Assembly (NCBI GenBank): GCA_964418365.1
Contig: CAYQLM010000020.1
Coordinates: forward strand, 1 to 37,640
Source of the DNA: JBBDXS01 sp964418365
Lineage (GTDB): Bacteria > Chloroflexota > Dehalococcoidia > DSTF01 > RBG-16-68-14
DNA length: 37,640 nt
Direction: 5' to 3'
Positions 1 to 7,569 of this stretch are shown in pieces. The position numbers and the translations under genes were made by a program. Each line of letters starts with the position of its first letter. Position 1 is the stretch's first letter. The notes beneath the pieces were generated by a model that saw only the letters and a list, made by a program, of their open reading frames with translations, had not been told where the DNA came from and ran no database searches.

Positions 1-688
1 CGACGTAGCCCAGACGCGCCTGCACCTCCGCGTGGCCGACGTCGTGCCAGTAGCCGATCAGGTCCGGCGGGTAGTCGGCCAGCAGCGTCGCCGCTTCTTC
101 GGCCAGCGGGAACTCGTGGTGATGGAGGCGATTCTCCAACCCGATCGCGACGCCTCGCTCGCGCGCATACATCGCCAGCTCGGCGAGCGTCTCCTGCGCG
201 CGCTCGAAGTACGGCGGCGCTTGCTCCGCCCGCCGCTGGAGCGTCTCGCGCCGGAGCGACTCGTACTCGTCGCCGGTGCGCGTGCCGGAGTCGAACAGCT
301 TGCGCTGCTTGCGCTCCGACTCCAGCATCTCGTTGCCGATGGCGCCGAGATGGACGACGACGAATTGCACGCCAGCCGCCGCCGCGCGATCGATGCTGCC
401 CTTCGTGTGCTCGATGGCGAGCCGGCGCTCCTCCTCGTCCAGCGCGGCGAGGTTGAGCGAGCTGTTGTACTTGCCGTTCACCGTCACGCGCGGCGCCGGC
501 GCGTGGATGCTGGAGAGGCGCGAGCCCGAGCCGTCCAGCAGTCGCTCGAAGCGCGGCGCGTCCGTCGAGTGGCTCACCTCGACCGCGTCGAAGCCGAACG
601 CCTCCGCCGCGCGCGCGAAGTCGTGCATGTCCGCGAATCGCTCCTGCTGCGCGAACATCGTCGAGAGCGAGTAGCGGACTTCAGCCAT
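1..688 (-). CDS. Sugar phosphate isomerase/epimerase-like TIM-barrel protein, 3' end outside window
   Basis: The minus strand is open from an ATG at 688 to the window edge: 229 codons without a stop, beginning MAEVRYSLSTMFAQQ. The pattern matches the xylose isomerase-like TIM-barrel (AP endonuclease 2) fold. HAPAPR (about residues 60-65) and VVVHLG (about 107-112) lie at strand ends, GLENRLHHHEF holds the usual Glu and His metal ligands, and YWHDVGHAEVQ carries another His/Asp pair. Such proteins bind a divalent metal and isomerise or epimerise sugars, inositols or sugar phosphates; the substrate cannot be read here. The start overlaps the stop of the upstream VOC gene (ATGGCTGA), so the two are probably translationally coupled. 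The C-terminus is missing only because the window ends. Confidence 0.85.
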   Translation of the reverse strand, partial: MAEVRYSLSTMFAQQERFADMHDFARAAEAFGFDAVEVSHSTDAPRFERLLDGSGSRLSSIHAPAPRVTVNGKYNSSLNLAALDEEERRLAIEHTKGSIDRAAAAGVQFVVVHLGAIGNEMLESERKQRKLFDSGTRTGDEYESLRRETLQRRAEQAPPYFERAQETLAELAMYARERGVAIGLENRLHHHEFPLAEEAATLLADYPPDLIGYWHDVGHAEVQARLGYV

Positions 689-1148
689 GAGCGGCCTTCG
701 TCACAACGGCACCCCACTCTTCCGGCGCGACATCGGCCACAGATTGCGTGAACGTCCAGAGATGGCCGTCGAGGTCGCGTACCGAGTACTGCCGTTCGCC
801 GAACATGTGGGTCCGCAGTGGGATCAGGTTTCGCGCGCCTCGCTGTTTCGCGTGCTCGTAGTGCCGGTCGACATCGTCGACCTGCACCATTACGCTGTGG
901 CTCAGTTCATCTGGGCGTGGCGGCCGAAACACAAGTCTATCGGCCGAGCCGTGGCCCACTCGCGGCCCGGTTACGAAGATCGCGCCTTCGCCAACGGCAA
1001 GCTGTGCGCTGAGGTCGTCGCCCGATCCCCAACGCAGGATCTCCCTAAAGCCGAAGACGTCGCTCAGCCAATCTATCGCCTTGCCGACGTCCTGGTAGAT
1101 CAGCCGCGGCACAATCGGTCCCGGCGACGCACAACGGTTCTTCATCAT
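681..1148 (-). CDS. VOC (glyoxalase/bleomycin-resistance fold) family protein
   Basis: This 155-residue protein has the beta-alpha-beta-beta-beta pattern of the vicinal oxygen chelate superfamily: VPRLIYQDVGKAIDWLSDVFGF near the start, then VQVDDVDRHYEHAKQRGA, and the closing YSVRDLDGHLWTF with the family's D-x-x-G-x-x-W/F turn. Its length suits a single two-module VOC chain of the PhnB/glyoxalase type. Members bind metals or small hydrophobic ligands and serve as lyases, dioxygenases or resistance proteins; the reaction here is unknown. Two ATG codons are adjacent (1148 and 1145). It lies 5 nt after the lipoprotein stop and overlaps the isomerase start, so all three look like one transcription unit. 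Confidence 0.8.
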   Translation of the reverse strand: MMKNRCASPGPIVPRLIYQDVGKAIDWLSDVFGFREILRWGSGDDLSAQLAVGEGAIFVTGPRVGHGSADRLVFRPPRPDELSHSVMVQVDDVDRHYEHAKQRGARNLIPLRTHMFGERQYSVRDLDGHLWTFTQSVADVAPEEWGAVVTKAAHG

Positions 1149-1153
1149 TGCCG

Positions 1154-1897
1154 TTACTCCGTCGTAATCCGGACCAGCTCGATCTGCTCCGACCCGCCCT
1201 GCACGAGCGTGCCCGAGACGAAGCCGATTCCCGGGGCGTAGTTCTTGTGGTCCACCTGGTCCGGCTCCAGAGGCGTCGTCTCCTCGGTCACAAGCACTCC
1301 TGTGTACGAGCCGTACGGCACGGACACCGACGCGTTCAGGTCGATCACCTTGGCCATGTCCTCCGCCTCGCCGGCGTAATACTCCTGGCGATAGCTATCG
1401 CCCACCTGGGGCGCCGCCTCCATGACGATACCCGGCTGCGCGCCGTCGACGCCGGCTTCCCACGAGCCGGCGGTGCTCTTCACCTGGCCGTTCTCGTACG
1501 CTTTCGTGTCCTCCCCAAAGTACCAAACGTTTCCGGCGCTGTCCTGGGCATACCAGTCGTCGGTCTCCTCGATAAGACTGCCTTCCTGCGTCACGACATC
1601 GCGCACGACGACGCACACCACGCCCGAGATCGTCTTCGAATCATGCGTGACGGTGACCTCAGTGTGCGTCGCGACGCCGTCCTCCACGCCTTCGAAGATA
1701 TAGATCGTGCCGGGAGTCAGCGGAAAGTAGCGGTTCGTAACGTGTTCTGAGAACTGGGCCGGTACGACCGTCGGCGCGTACGACGGCGTGGACGTCTTCG
1801 ACGCGCGGCCGTTGCCGCCGGAGCTGCACGCGACCGCGGCGAGGCTCGCGAGAACGATACCGACCGCTACGCTGCGAGACATTCTAAGCGTCGTCAT
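1154..1897 (-). CDS. Predicted lipoprotein of unknown function
   Basis: The 247-residue product starts with a positively charged n-region (MTTLRMSR), a hydrophobic stretch and a lipobox ending LAAVAC at about residues 19-24, followed by a Ser/Gly-rich linker. It should therefore be exported and lipidated at that cysteine. The mature part is rich in beta-strand-like segments (NRYFPLTPGTIYIFEG, DDWYAQDSAGNVWYFGED, KNYAPGIGFV) with many Trp, Tyr and Gly. I recognise no catalytic motif. An AGGAG lies directly before the ATG on the minus strand. It is the first gene of the short unit with the VOC and isomerase genes, perhaps acting at the cell surface on the same substrate class, which is inference. 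Confidence 0.75.
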   Translation of the reverse strand: MTTLRMSRSVAVGIVLASLAAVACSSGGNGRASKTSTPSYAPTVVPAQFSEHVTNRYFPLTPGTIYIFEGVEDGVATHTEVTVTHDSKTISGVVCVVVRDVVTQEGSLIEETDDWYAQDSAGNVWYFGEDTKAYENGQVKSTAGSWEAGVDGAQPGIVMEAAPQVGDSYRQEYYAGEAEDMAKVIDLNASVSVPYGSYTGVLVTEETTPLEPDQVDHKNYAPGIGFVSGTLVQGGSEQIELVRITTE

Positions 1898-1957
1898 CTC
1901 CTGACACCTCCGGCAAGAAGTCTAACGCCTCCGCATGAAGACGTGATGAAGCGAAAT

Positions 1958-2124
1958 GCCCTCTGCTGCGCGAACTTGGTCGAAAGCGAGTAGGCGATGC
2001 GATCAGCTATCCCTCACCTCCGTCCCCTCTCCCTCAGGGAGAGGGGCGATCTGTGTGCGACAGGGCGGACGTTGTCGACTCGGGGTGAGGGTCTGCGCGA
2101 ACATGGTGGAAGAGCGAGTGGCGG
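1958..2124 (-). pseudogene. Two decayed copies of the isomerase-like gene 5' end flanking a palindromic repeat
   Basis: The plus-strand stretch at about 1962-1992 matches 647-677, inside the isomerase-like gene, at about 28 of 31 positions. Read on the minus strand it still gives YSLSTKFAQQ, compared with YSLSTMFAQQ in the intact gene. A second, weaker copy at about 2094-2122 carries an indel. Neither has an open reading frame. They look like remnants of paralogous or duplicated genes cut down to their first codons, with the repeat at 2011-2091 between them. Nothing else recognisable lies in 1898-2139. Confidence 0.4.
2011..2091. repeat. Nested palindromic intergenic repeat (REP/MITE-like)
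   Basis: The outer arms are CCCTCACC (2011-2018) and GGTGAGGG (2084-2091). Inside lies a perfect hairpin with 11-bp arms CCCCTCTCCCT and AGGGAGAGGGG (2024-2034 and 2036-2046) around a single base. This composition is typical of non-coding mobile palindromes scattered through many bacterial genomes. No transposase is near. It could also fold in RNA, but it has no T tract and sits upstream of the minus-strand lipoprotein gene. Confidence 0.65.
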
Positions 2125-2139
2125 ACAGGGCCGGTCACG

Positions 2140-2562
2140 TTACGCCTCCACCCCCGCGCGTCGCCACGCCATCACCAGCAGCAGCGCCGCCAGCCCGAGT
2201 GGCATCGCTTGCGCGATGAGGTTCGCGGCCTGCTCGCCGTCCGAGAGGCTACCTTGGTGTCCAGCGTGAAAGACAAGGTGCGGCACGCCGTTCACGAGCA
2301 CCGCCAGTAGCCCGGCCAGCACCGCCGCCCGCGACAGCGTCGCCGCTGCGATCGCCAGCACCGCGGCCAGGGCCAGGTTCATGCTGCCGTAGTCGCGCAC
2401 AAGGTGCTCGTTGTATGGCGGAAGCGACGCTACCCACCTGTGCCCAATTCCCGGGAAGTCATGGAAGAACGACCCGGGCGCGAACAGGCCCCACCCGCCG
2501 ATGACCGCCAACGACAGCGCCAGTATCACGAGCCCGATCCGCAACGCGTTCTCGCCCGTCAT
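2140..2562 (-). CDS. Four-helix membrane protein of unknown function
   Basis: This 140-residue protein has about four hydrophobic helices. It begins MTGENALRIG, and the first helix leads into GWGLFAPGSFFHDFPG. A conserved-looking loop follows, PPYNEHLVRDYGSMNLALA, and then VNGVPHLVFHAGH with two His. The layout resembles small DUF4345/DoxX-like membrane proteins, but the family call is weak. I chose the ATG at 2562 because its ATGA overlaps the stop of the 93-residue gene; the frame stays open upstream but there is only antisense-type sequence. It is the last gene of the long minus-strand run from rpsB. Confidence 0.65.
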   Translation of the reverse strand: MTGENALRIGLVILALSLAVIGGWGLFAPGSFFHDFPGIGHRWVASLPPYNEHLVRDYGSMNLALAAVLAIAAATLSRAAVLAGLLAVLVNGVPHLVFHAGHQGSLSDGEQAANLIAQAMPLGLAALLLVMAWRRAGVEA

Positions 2563-2840
2563 GTCCCCTCCCTCCGCACTTCCCGCTTGCCCATGGCGAT
2601 CGCGGCCATCGCGCTCGCCACTAGCGCCGCCAGCAGGCTGATCTCGAAGCCGAACCAGCCCTTGCCGCCCAGCGCTGGCGTCAGCGCCCCGGCCGCGATG
2701 CCCGCCGCGACGGCGACCGGCAGCGCGAGGAACACGCCTTCGCCTCGTCGCGCGATCAGCAGCGCGTACCACGGCGCCAGCGCGATGGCGCCCCACAGCG
2801 ACAGGATGCCGAGCATGCCGAGCGCGGGCCAGTAGTCCAT
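2559..2840 (-). CDS. Small three-helix membrane protein of unknown function
   Basis: The product is 93 residues and mostly hydrophobic, with three likely membrane helices: GILSLWGAIALAPWYALLIA, FLALPVAVAAGIAAGAL and ISLLAALVASAMAAIAM. It ends in the charged tail GKREVRREGT. No family motif is recognised. It starts 3 nt after the HIT gene stop, and its own TGA overlaps the ATG of the next membrane protein by 4 nt. The two membrane proteins are therefore probably made together and may form a pair. Function is not inferable from sequence alone. Confidence 0.65.
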   Translation of the reverse strand: MDYWPALGMLGILSLWGAIALAPWYALLIARRGEGVFLALPVAVAAGIAAGALTPALGGKGWFGFEISLLAALVASAMAAIAMGKREVRREGT

Positions 2841-2843
2841 CGA

Positions 2844-3296
2844 TCAGCCTCGCACGTCCGCCAGCGCGCGCCGTACGCGATCGCACCGCTCCACCAGCAC
2901 GGCGCGATCGATTGGCGTCACGCGCGGTGCTTGGAGGAACGCCTCGTTGTTCCAGACCGGCCACTGCGGGTTCGCGTCGTCCTCATATCGAGGGAACAGG
3001 TGCCAGTGCAGGTGCGACACCGAGTTGCCCAGCAGCTCGTAGTTCAGCTTGCGCGGCGCCAACGCGCGGAACACGGCCTCTGCGACGAGCGCCATCTCAT
3101 CGAGGAAGCGCGTGCGTTCGTCGCGCGGCAGATCGTGCAGCTCCGGTACGCACGTCTTGCACACGAAGATCGTGTAGCCGGGGACGTACTGGTTGTCAGC
3201 GAGCACGGCGTATCCCGTGGTCAGCTCGGCGATCAGATAAGGGTTGTCGGGCGTGAACTTCGCGATGCGCTCGCAGACCTCGCAGCGATCTGCCAT
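2844..3296 (-). CDS. HIT family nucleotide-binding protein
   Basis: The 150-residue protein carries the histidine-triad motif HLHWHLFPR near residue 95, whose central His forms the nucleotidyl intermediate in this family. The usual upstream Asn and Ser contacts lie in the stretch LLGNSVSHLH. Two Cys pairs, CEVC near residue 5 and the CKTC of FVCKTCVPELH, could form a zinc site as in some HIT proteins. HIT hydrolases cleave AMP from nucleoside phosphoramidates or dinucleoside polyphosphates. The gene starts 6 nt after the ispG stop and is followed closely by two membrane-protein genes. Confidence 0.88.
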   Translation of the reverse strand: MADRCEVCERIAKFTPDNPYLIAELTTGYAVLADNQYVPGYTIFVCKTCVPELHDLPRDERTRFLDEMALVAEAVFRALAPRKLNYELLGNSVSHLHWHLFPRYEDDANPQWPVWNNEAFLQAPRVTPIDRAVLVERCDRVRRALADVRG

Positions 3297-3302
3297 CGCA
3301 GC

Positions 3303-4469
3303 TTAGCGTCGCGTGGAGTGCGGGATCTCTTGCAGCGGGATGACAGGATCGGGCGCGCTGCCCGTCGACCCGTTCGCGTGGCCGTTCGTCCCCGCCTCCA
3401 TCTCCGCGATCACCTTATCGCCCTCTTCGATCAGGGCCGAGAGGAAGTCCTTCTCGTCGACGGTCTTCACGATCTCGCCCTTGCGGAAGATCACCCCGCG
3501 GCCCTTGCCGCCCGCGATGCCCAGGTCGGCCATCTTCGCCTCGCCCGGGCCGTTCACCACACAGCCCATCACCGCGACAGTGATCGGCTTGCCGAGCTTT
3601 GTGAAGTGCGCCTCCACCTTGTTCGCGAGCGGGATCAGCTCGATTTCGATGCGCCCGCAGGTCGGGCAGGCGACGAGCGTGGGGCCGCGCTGGCGCAGGT
3701 TGAGCGTCGACAGGATGTCCCAGCACACCGGCAGCTCTTCCTTCGGATCGGCGGCGAGCGAGACGCGGATCGTGTCGCCGATGCCTTCCGACAGCAGGAT
3801 GCCGATGCCGATCGCGCTGCGCACGGAGCCCGCGCGCGGCGTGCCGGCTTCCGTCACGCCGAGGTGGAACGGATACGGTACCTTCGGCGCGAGCGCGCGA
3901 TATGCCGCGACCATCGTCGGCACGTCGAACGCTTTGAGGGAGATCTTGATTAGATCGAAGTCCATGTCCTCCAGGATCTTGATCTCCCAAAGCGCCGCGT
4001 TGACCATGCGCTCGTGCATCGCGGGCGGCATCTCGCCGTCGGCCAGCGGCGGCAGCGGCGGCAGGCTGCCCGCGTTCACGCCGATGCGGATCGGCGTGTT
4101 GCGCGCCTTCGCCTCGCGCACCACGGTGCGCACTTTCTCGGGGTCGCGGATGTTGCCGGGGTTGAGCCGCAGGCCGTGGAAGCCGGCCTTGAGCGCGGCG
4201 AGCGCCCAGCGGTAGTCGAAGTGGATGTCGGCGATGAGCGGCGCCGGCGTCTGGCGGACGATCTCGGGCAGCGCTTCTGCGGCCGCCCTGTCCGGCACCG
4301 CGACGCGGACGATCTCGCAGCCGAGGTCGGCCAGCTCGTGGATCTGGCGCAGCGTCGCCTGCACGTCCGACGTGTCGGTCGCGCACATCGACTGCACCAC
4401 GACGGGCGCGTCGCCGCCGACCTGCACGTCGCCGATGAAGACGGGCTTCGTCTGCCGCCTCTGCGTCAT
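3303..4469 (-). CDS. ispG: 4-hydroxy-3-methylbut-2-enyl diphosphate synthase
   Basis: IspG (GcpE) converts methylerythritol cyclodiphosphate to HMBPP in the MEP isoprenoid pathway, using a 4Fe-4S cluster. The 388-residue protein shows a TIM-barrel N-terminus (VVVQSMCATDTSDV, LIADIHFDYRWAL, RLNPGNI) and a C-terminal reductase-like domain with cluster ligands Cys268 and Cys271 (ACPTCGR), Cys303 (GCVVNGPGE) and Glu310. The length is normal for the short bacterial form. About 30 Gly/Ser/Pro-rich residues at the C-terminus are probably disordered. With dxr and uppS in the same run, several isoprenoid steps are encoded together. The gap upstream holds a short GGGCC repeat. Confidence 0.97.
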   Translation of the reverse strand: MTQRRQTKPVFIGDVQVGGDAPVVVQSMCATDTSDVQATLRQIHELADLGCEIVRVAVPDRAAAEALPEIVRQTPAPLIADIHFDYRWALAALKAGFHGLRLNPGNIRDPEKVRTVVREAKARNTPIRIGVNAGSLPPLPPLADGEMPPAMHERMVNAALWEIKILEDMDFDLIKISLKAFDVPTMVAAYRALAPKVPYPFHLGVTEAGTPRAGSVRSAIGIGILLSEGIGDTIRVSLAADPKEELPVCWDILSTLNLRQRGPTLVACPTCGRIEIELIPLANKVEAHFTKLGKPITVAVMGCVVNGPGEAKMADLGIAGGKGRGVIFRKGEIVKTVDEKDFLSALIEEGDKVIAEMEAGTNGHANGSTGSAPDPVIPLQEIPHSTRR

Positions 4470-4490
4470 CGCCTACAGGGTAGCGAGTTC

Positions 4491-4524
4491 AAGGGCCGAG
4501 GGCCACGGGCCACGGGCCAGAGGG
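4491..4524. repeat. Short dispersed GGGCCACGGGCC repeat, copy 1
   Basis: Tandem GGGCCACGGGCCA-like units fill the space between ispG and the small membrane gene. Related copies occur at 20845-20869 and 26942-26961; all share GGGCCACGGGCC. Confidence 0.6.
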
Positions 4525-4533
4525 TGATTGGCT

Positions 4534-4770
4534 CTAGTGACCGACTAGTGCCTCGGAAAGGAAGGTAACCGGCATAGTCACAGCGAGCACGCAGACGAGG
4601 AAGATGAAGACGCGCAAAGAGAGCACCCACACGCGCAGGGCTGTTGGGTTGGCATTAGGCAGGCTGAACGTGAGCGGCATGCGCCGCGATGCCCAGATTC
4701 CCAGCCACACACCTCCTCCAAGAGCAAGGACGTTGGCGATGACAGCGATGCCGACTCCGAACGCGTGCAC
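4534..4770 (-). CDS. Small two-helix membrane protein of unknown function
   Basis: The reading frame downstream of rseP encodes about 78 residues from a GTG at 4770, with two hydrophobic helices. The first is FGVGIAVIANVLALGGGVWL, the second VLSLRVFIFLVCVLAVTMPV, separated by a basic loop (ASRRMPLTF). There is no ATG. The frame continues upstream inside the rseP 3' end, but no better start is seen and no strong ribosome binding site precedes the GTG, so the start is uncertain. Clear membrane character and position between rseP and ispG support a real gene. No family is recognised. Confidence 0.45.
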   Translation of the reverse strand: MHAFGVGIAVIANVLALGGGVWLGIWASRRMPLTFSLPNANPTALRVWVLSLRVFIFLVCVLAVTMPVTFLSEALVGH

Positions 4771-4790
4771 GGCTAGAATAAGGAAACCCT

Positions 4791-6230
4791 CTACCGGATG
4801 ATCCCCTTGCCGGCGAAGAGGCGCGCGACGTCGAAGTAGGTGATGACGGCCGCCAGCGTCAGCATCGCGACGAGGCCGACGAAGTGCACCATCGCCTCCT
4901 TCTGCGGCGCGATGCGCTTGCCCCGCCGGACGTACTCGAGAAGCACGAAGACCACGCGCCCGCCGTCGAGCATGGGCAGCGGCAGGATGTTGAGCACGGC
5001 CAGGTTCATGCTCAGCAGGGCGGCGAAGTCCATCAGCGACTTCCAGCCCGCCTCCTTGACCACCTCGCCCGTGAGCTGGGCGATGCCGATCGGCCCCGTC
5101 ACCTGGAAGCCGCTGTCGCCGCCGACACCGCCCTTGATCCGTGAGATGATCTCGTTGCGGGCGAGAATGAGCGACTCCCACGACTTGTGGGCGCCATCCG
5201 GCACGGCCTTCCAGGGCTGCTCGTGCTGCGTCTCGCTGATCGGCACCGCGACCGTCCTCGGGACGCTGGTCTCGCAGGGCGTCAGGTCCTTCTCCAGCTT
5301 GGCGCGCTCAGCTTCGGTGAGCGGCTGCGTCGTCGTGTACGCCGGCCCGATCACGATACCTGTCGGGCCCTGGCCGATCGTATGGTCGACGCTCGCGCCG
5401 GCAGCATGATTGCTCGGCGTGGTGCCGCTCAGCGCCCGCTCCGTGAGGAAGAGAGTCGACGAGTCCTTGACGCAGTACGAGAACTTCTCCTCGTTCGGCA
5501 GCCCGCGGTCGATGATCAGGCCGTTGCCGTCGTCGAACCCCTTCGTCGACGCGACGGTCACCTTGATCGGCACGGCTGCTGCGGCGCTGATCGGGCTGTT
5601 CGCTCCGAGCGCCGTCGTGTACGTGTACGGAGTGGTGGACCAACGCGCCCTCACCGGCACGTTGACGAACTGCGCGCCGCTCGCGCCTTCCGTGCGGCGC
5701 ACTCTCATCGTGATCGTCTGGCCCATGTTGAGCCGGATTTGGTAGCCGAGCTCGCCGGTGTTCTGCACGTTGTGGCCGTTCACGGCGAAGATGACGTCGC
5801 CCTCCTTGAGCCCGGCGTGCTCGGCCGGGCTGCCGGGGATCACGCCGCCGATCGCCGCGCGGCTGATGTCGACGGTACGCGGGATCATGAGGGCCAGGCT
5901 GAACAGGAAGATCGCCAGGAAGACGTTCATGAACGCGCCGGCGCTGAGCACGACGAGCCGGATCCAGCGTGGCTTGGCGGCGAGGCTGCGTGGATCGCCC
6001 GGGTCTTCCTCGCCGAGCAGGCGAACGAAGCCGCCTAGCGGCAGCGCGTTGATCGTGTACTCGGTGTCGCCGCGCTTGATGACGCCCAGCCGCGGCGGAT
6101 AACCGAGGCCGAACTCGAGGACCTTGACGCCGGCCAGCTTCGCGGTGATGAAGTGCCCCAGCTCGTGTACGACGATCAGCACGACGATGATCGCGAAGAA
6201 GGGCAGGATGTTGTGGGAAAGGACGTCCAT
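4791..6230 (-). CDS. rseP: Site-2 (RIP) zinc metalloprotease with a large insertion after its PDZ domain
   Basis: The 479-residue intramembrane protease has HELGH at residues 22-26 (zinc ligands and catalytic Glu) in the first helix and NILPLPMLDGG at about 414-424 for the third zinc ligand. A PDZ domain spans roughly 127-195 (GVIPGSPAEHAGLKEGDVI). Such enzymes cleave anti-sigma factors or remnant signal peptides. It is about 100 residues longer than most single-PDZ homologues because of a segment at about 199-286, including VTVASTKGF and ALSGTTPSNHAAGA, which resembles a phage-tail-fibre or adhesin beta module. Family-like sequence resumes at GPTGIVIG. Its place between dxr and ispG is the common bacterial arrangement. 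Confidence 0.93.
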   Translation of the reverse strand: MDVLSHNILPFFAIIVVLIVVHELGHFITAKLAGVKVLEFGLGYPPRLGVIKRGDTEYTINALPLGGFVRLLGEEDPGDPRSLAAKPRWIRLVVLSAGAFMNVFLAIFLFSLALMIPRTVDISRAAIGGVIPGSPAEHAGLKEGDVIFAVNGHNVQNTGELGYQIRLNMGQTITMRVRRTEGASGAQFVNVPVRARWSTTPYTYTTALGANSPISAAAAVPIKVTVASTKGFDDGNGLIIDRGLPNEEKFSYCVKDSSTLFLTERALSGTTPSNHAAGASVDHTIGQGPTGIVIGPAYTTTQPLTEAERAKLEKDLTPCETSVPRTVAVPISETQHEQPWKAVPDGAHKSWESLILARNEIISRIKGGVGGDSGFQVTGPIGIAQLTGEVVKEAGWKSLMDFAALLSMNLAVLNILPLPMLDGGRVVFVLLEYVRRGKRIAPQKEAMVHFVGLVAMLTLAAVITYFDVARLFAGKGIIR

Positions 6231-6330
6231 TTAGCTGTTCTTCATGGTAGCGCAACGATCGCCAGCAGGCCCGCTCGTTGGACTCGCGAGGACGAGATGC
6301 GGAATAGCGCCTGGGAAGCGAGAACGCGGG

Positions 6331-6358
6331 GTAGGGGCGTTCAATTGAACGCCCCTAC
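6331..6358. repeat. Perfect 28-bp palindrome of the GTAGGGGCG family
   Basis: The arms GTAGGGGCGTTCAA and TTGAACGCCCCTAC are perfect 14-bp reverse complements with no loop. It lies in the 205-bp space between rseP and dxr, where nothing else is seen. It shares its GTAGGGGCG end with the repeat cluster at 7687-7815. There is no T tract, so it is more likely a mobile palindrome than a terminator. Confidence 0.7.
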
Positions 6359-6435
6359 GGTGGAAACGATCGGAAACGACGACACGATGAAACCCTTCCA
6401 GCGCCATTGGAACAACTCGAAATAAGGGACGGTCG

Positions 6436-7569
6436 TCACACTTTCGCGCGGACCCAGTCCTCGGCGTAGGCGCGCGACCACGCATCCGCCGCGAGCACGG
6501 CTTCGAGATCAGTATCGGCCGCCGAGTCATGCGCGGACAGCGCGCCGTCCAGCAGCCGAACGATGTCAGTGAATCCGATGTGTCCCGCCAGAAAGTGCGC
6601 TACCGCCACTTCATCGGCCGAGGCCAGCGCCGCAGGGTACGTACCGCCCTTGCGCGCCGCATCGAGCGCGAGCGCCAGCGCCGGGTAGCGCGCGTAATCG
6701 ATCGCGCCGAAGTGCAGCTCGCCCGCGCGCGCGAGATCGAGCGGTGTCATCGACGCATCCGCGACGCGCTGCGGATAGCAGAGCGCCACGCGGATCGGCA
6801 GGCGCATGTCGGGCTCGCCGAGCTGCGCCTTCACCGAACCGTCGGCGAACTCCACCAGCGAGTGCACGATGCTTTCGCGGTGCAGCACGATCTCGATGCG
6901 CTCCAGCGGCACGTCGAACAGCCAGCGCGTCTCGATCGCCTCGAAGCCCTTGTTCAGCAGCGTCGCGGAGTCGACCGTGATCTTTCGCCCCATCTGCCAC
7001 GTCGGGTGCTTGAGCGCCTCTTCCGGCGTGACGCGCTCGAGCTGTTCGGACGTGTAGTCGCGGAAGGCGCCGCCGGATGCTGTCAGGATCACGCGCGCGA
7101 TCTCGTTGCCCTCTTCGCCCCAGAGGCACTGCCAGATCGCGCTGTGCTCGCTATCGACGGGCAGGAGCCTGCCGCCGCCCTCGCGCGCCGCGCGCATGAC
7201 GATGGCGCCGGCCATCACGAGCACTTCCTTGTTCGCCAGCGCGACGGACTTGCCCGCGCGCAGGGCGGCCAGCGTCGGTCCGAGGCCCGCTCGACCGACC
7301 GTGCCCACGACGACGAGGTCCGCGTCCGGATGCGCGGCCTGCGCTTCGAGCGGCGTCCAACGCGCGTCGAATGCGGAGCGGTGGGCCTCGTCCGCGCAGC
7401 AGATGAGCTTTGGCTTGAACTCACGCGCCTGCCGCTGCAGCAGCTCGGCGTTGTTCCCGGCCGCGAGGCCGAGCACCTCGAAGCGATCGGATAGGCTGCG
7501 GACGACATCGAGCGTCTGCTGGCCGATGGAGCCCGTGGAGCCGAGAATGACGAGTCGCTTCTTGTTCAC
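6436..7569 (-). CDS. dxr: 1-deoxy-D-xylulose 5-phosphate reductoisomerase
   Basis: Dxr (IspC) makes 2-C-methyl-D-erythritol 4-phosphate from DXP with NADPH, the committed MEP-pathway step. The 377-residue protein starts with the NADPH-binding GSTGSIGQQ. It has LANKEVLVMAG near the middle, the metal-binding VDSEHSAIWQCL, and the substrate-loop region HPTWQMGRKITVDSATLLNKGFEAIE. Length and motif order are normal. The start is GTG at 7569, and its GTGA overlaps the stop of a 34-codon upstream frame. That suggests translational coupling to this small gene rather than an independent start. rseP follows after a 205-bp space containing a palindrome. Confidence 0.97.
   Translation of the reverse strand: MNKKRLVILGSTGSIGQQTLDVVRSLSDRFEVLGLAAGNNAELLQRQAREFKPKLICCADEAHRSAFDARWTPLEAQAAHPDADLVVVGTVGRAGLGPTLAALRAGKSVALANKEVLVMAGAIVMRAAREGGGRLLPVDSEHSAIWQCLWGEEGNEIARVILTASGGAFRDYTSEQLERVTPEEALKHPTWQMGRKITVDSATLLNKGFEAIETRWLFDVPLERIEIVLHRESIVHSLVEFADGSVKAQLGEPDMRLPIRVALCYPQRVADASMTPLDLARAGELHFGAIDYARYPALALALDAARKGGTYPAALASADEVAVAHFLAGHIGFTDIVRLLDGALSAHDSAADTDLEAVLAADAWSRAYAEDWVRAKV

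Noticed and set aside
1898..1910. CTGACACC half-site before the lipoprotein gene resembling the 32765/33551 operator
   Set aside because: Only a half-site, and it overlaps the AGGAG ribosome binding site of the gene, which explains the sequence.
1956..2219. 87-codon plus-strand frame over the palindromic repeat
   Set aside because: Its sequence is just the repeat and relic DNA read through; no ribosome binding site or family pattern.
6231..6530. 99-codon minus-strand frame between dxr and rseP
   Set aside because: It spans the palindrome, overlaps the dxr 3' end, and has no recognisable pattern or start signal.
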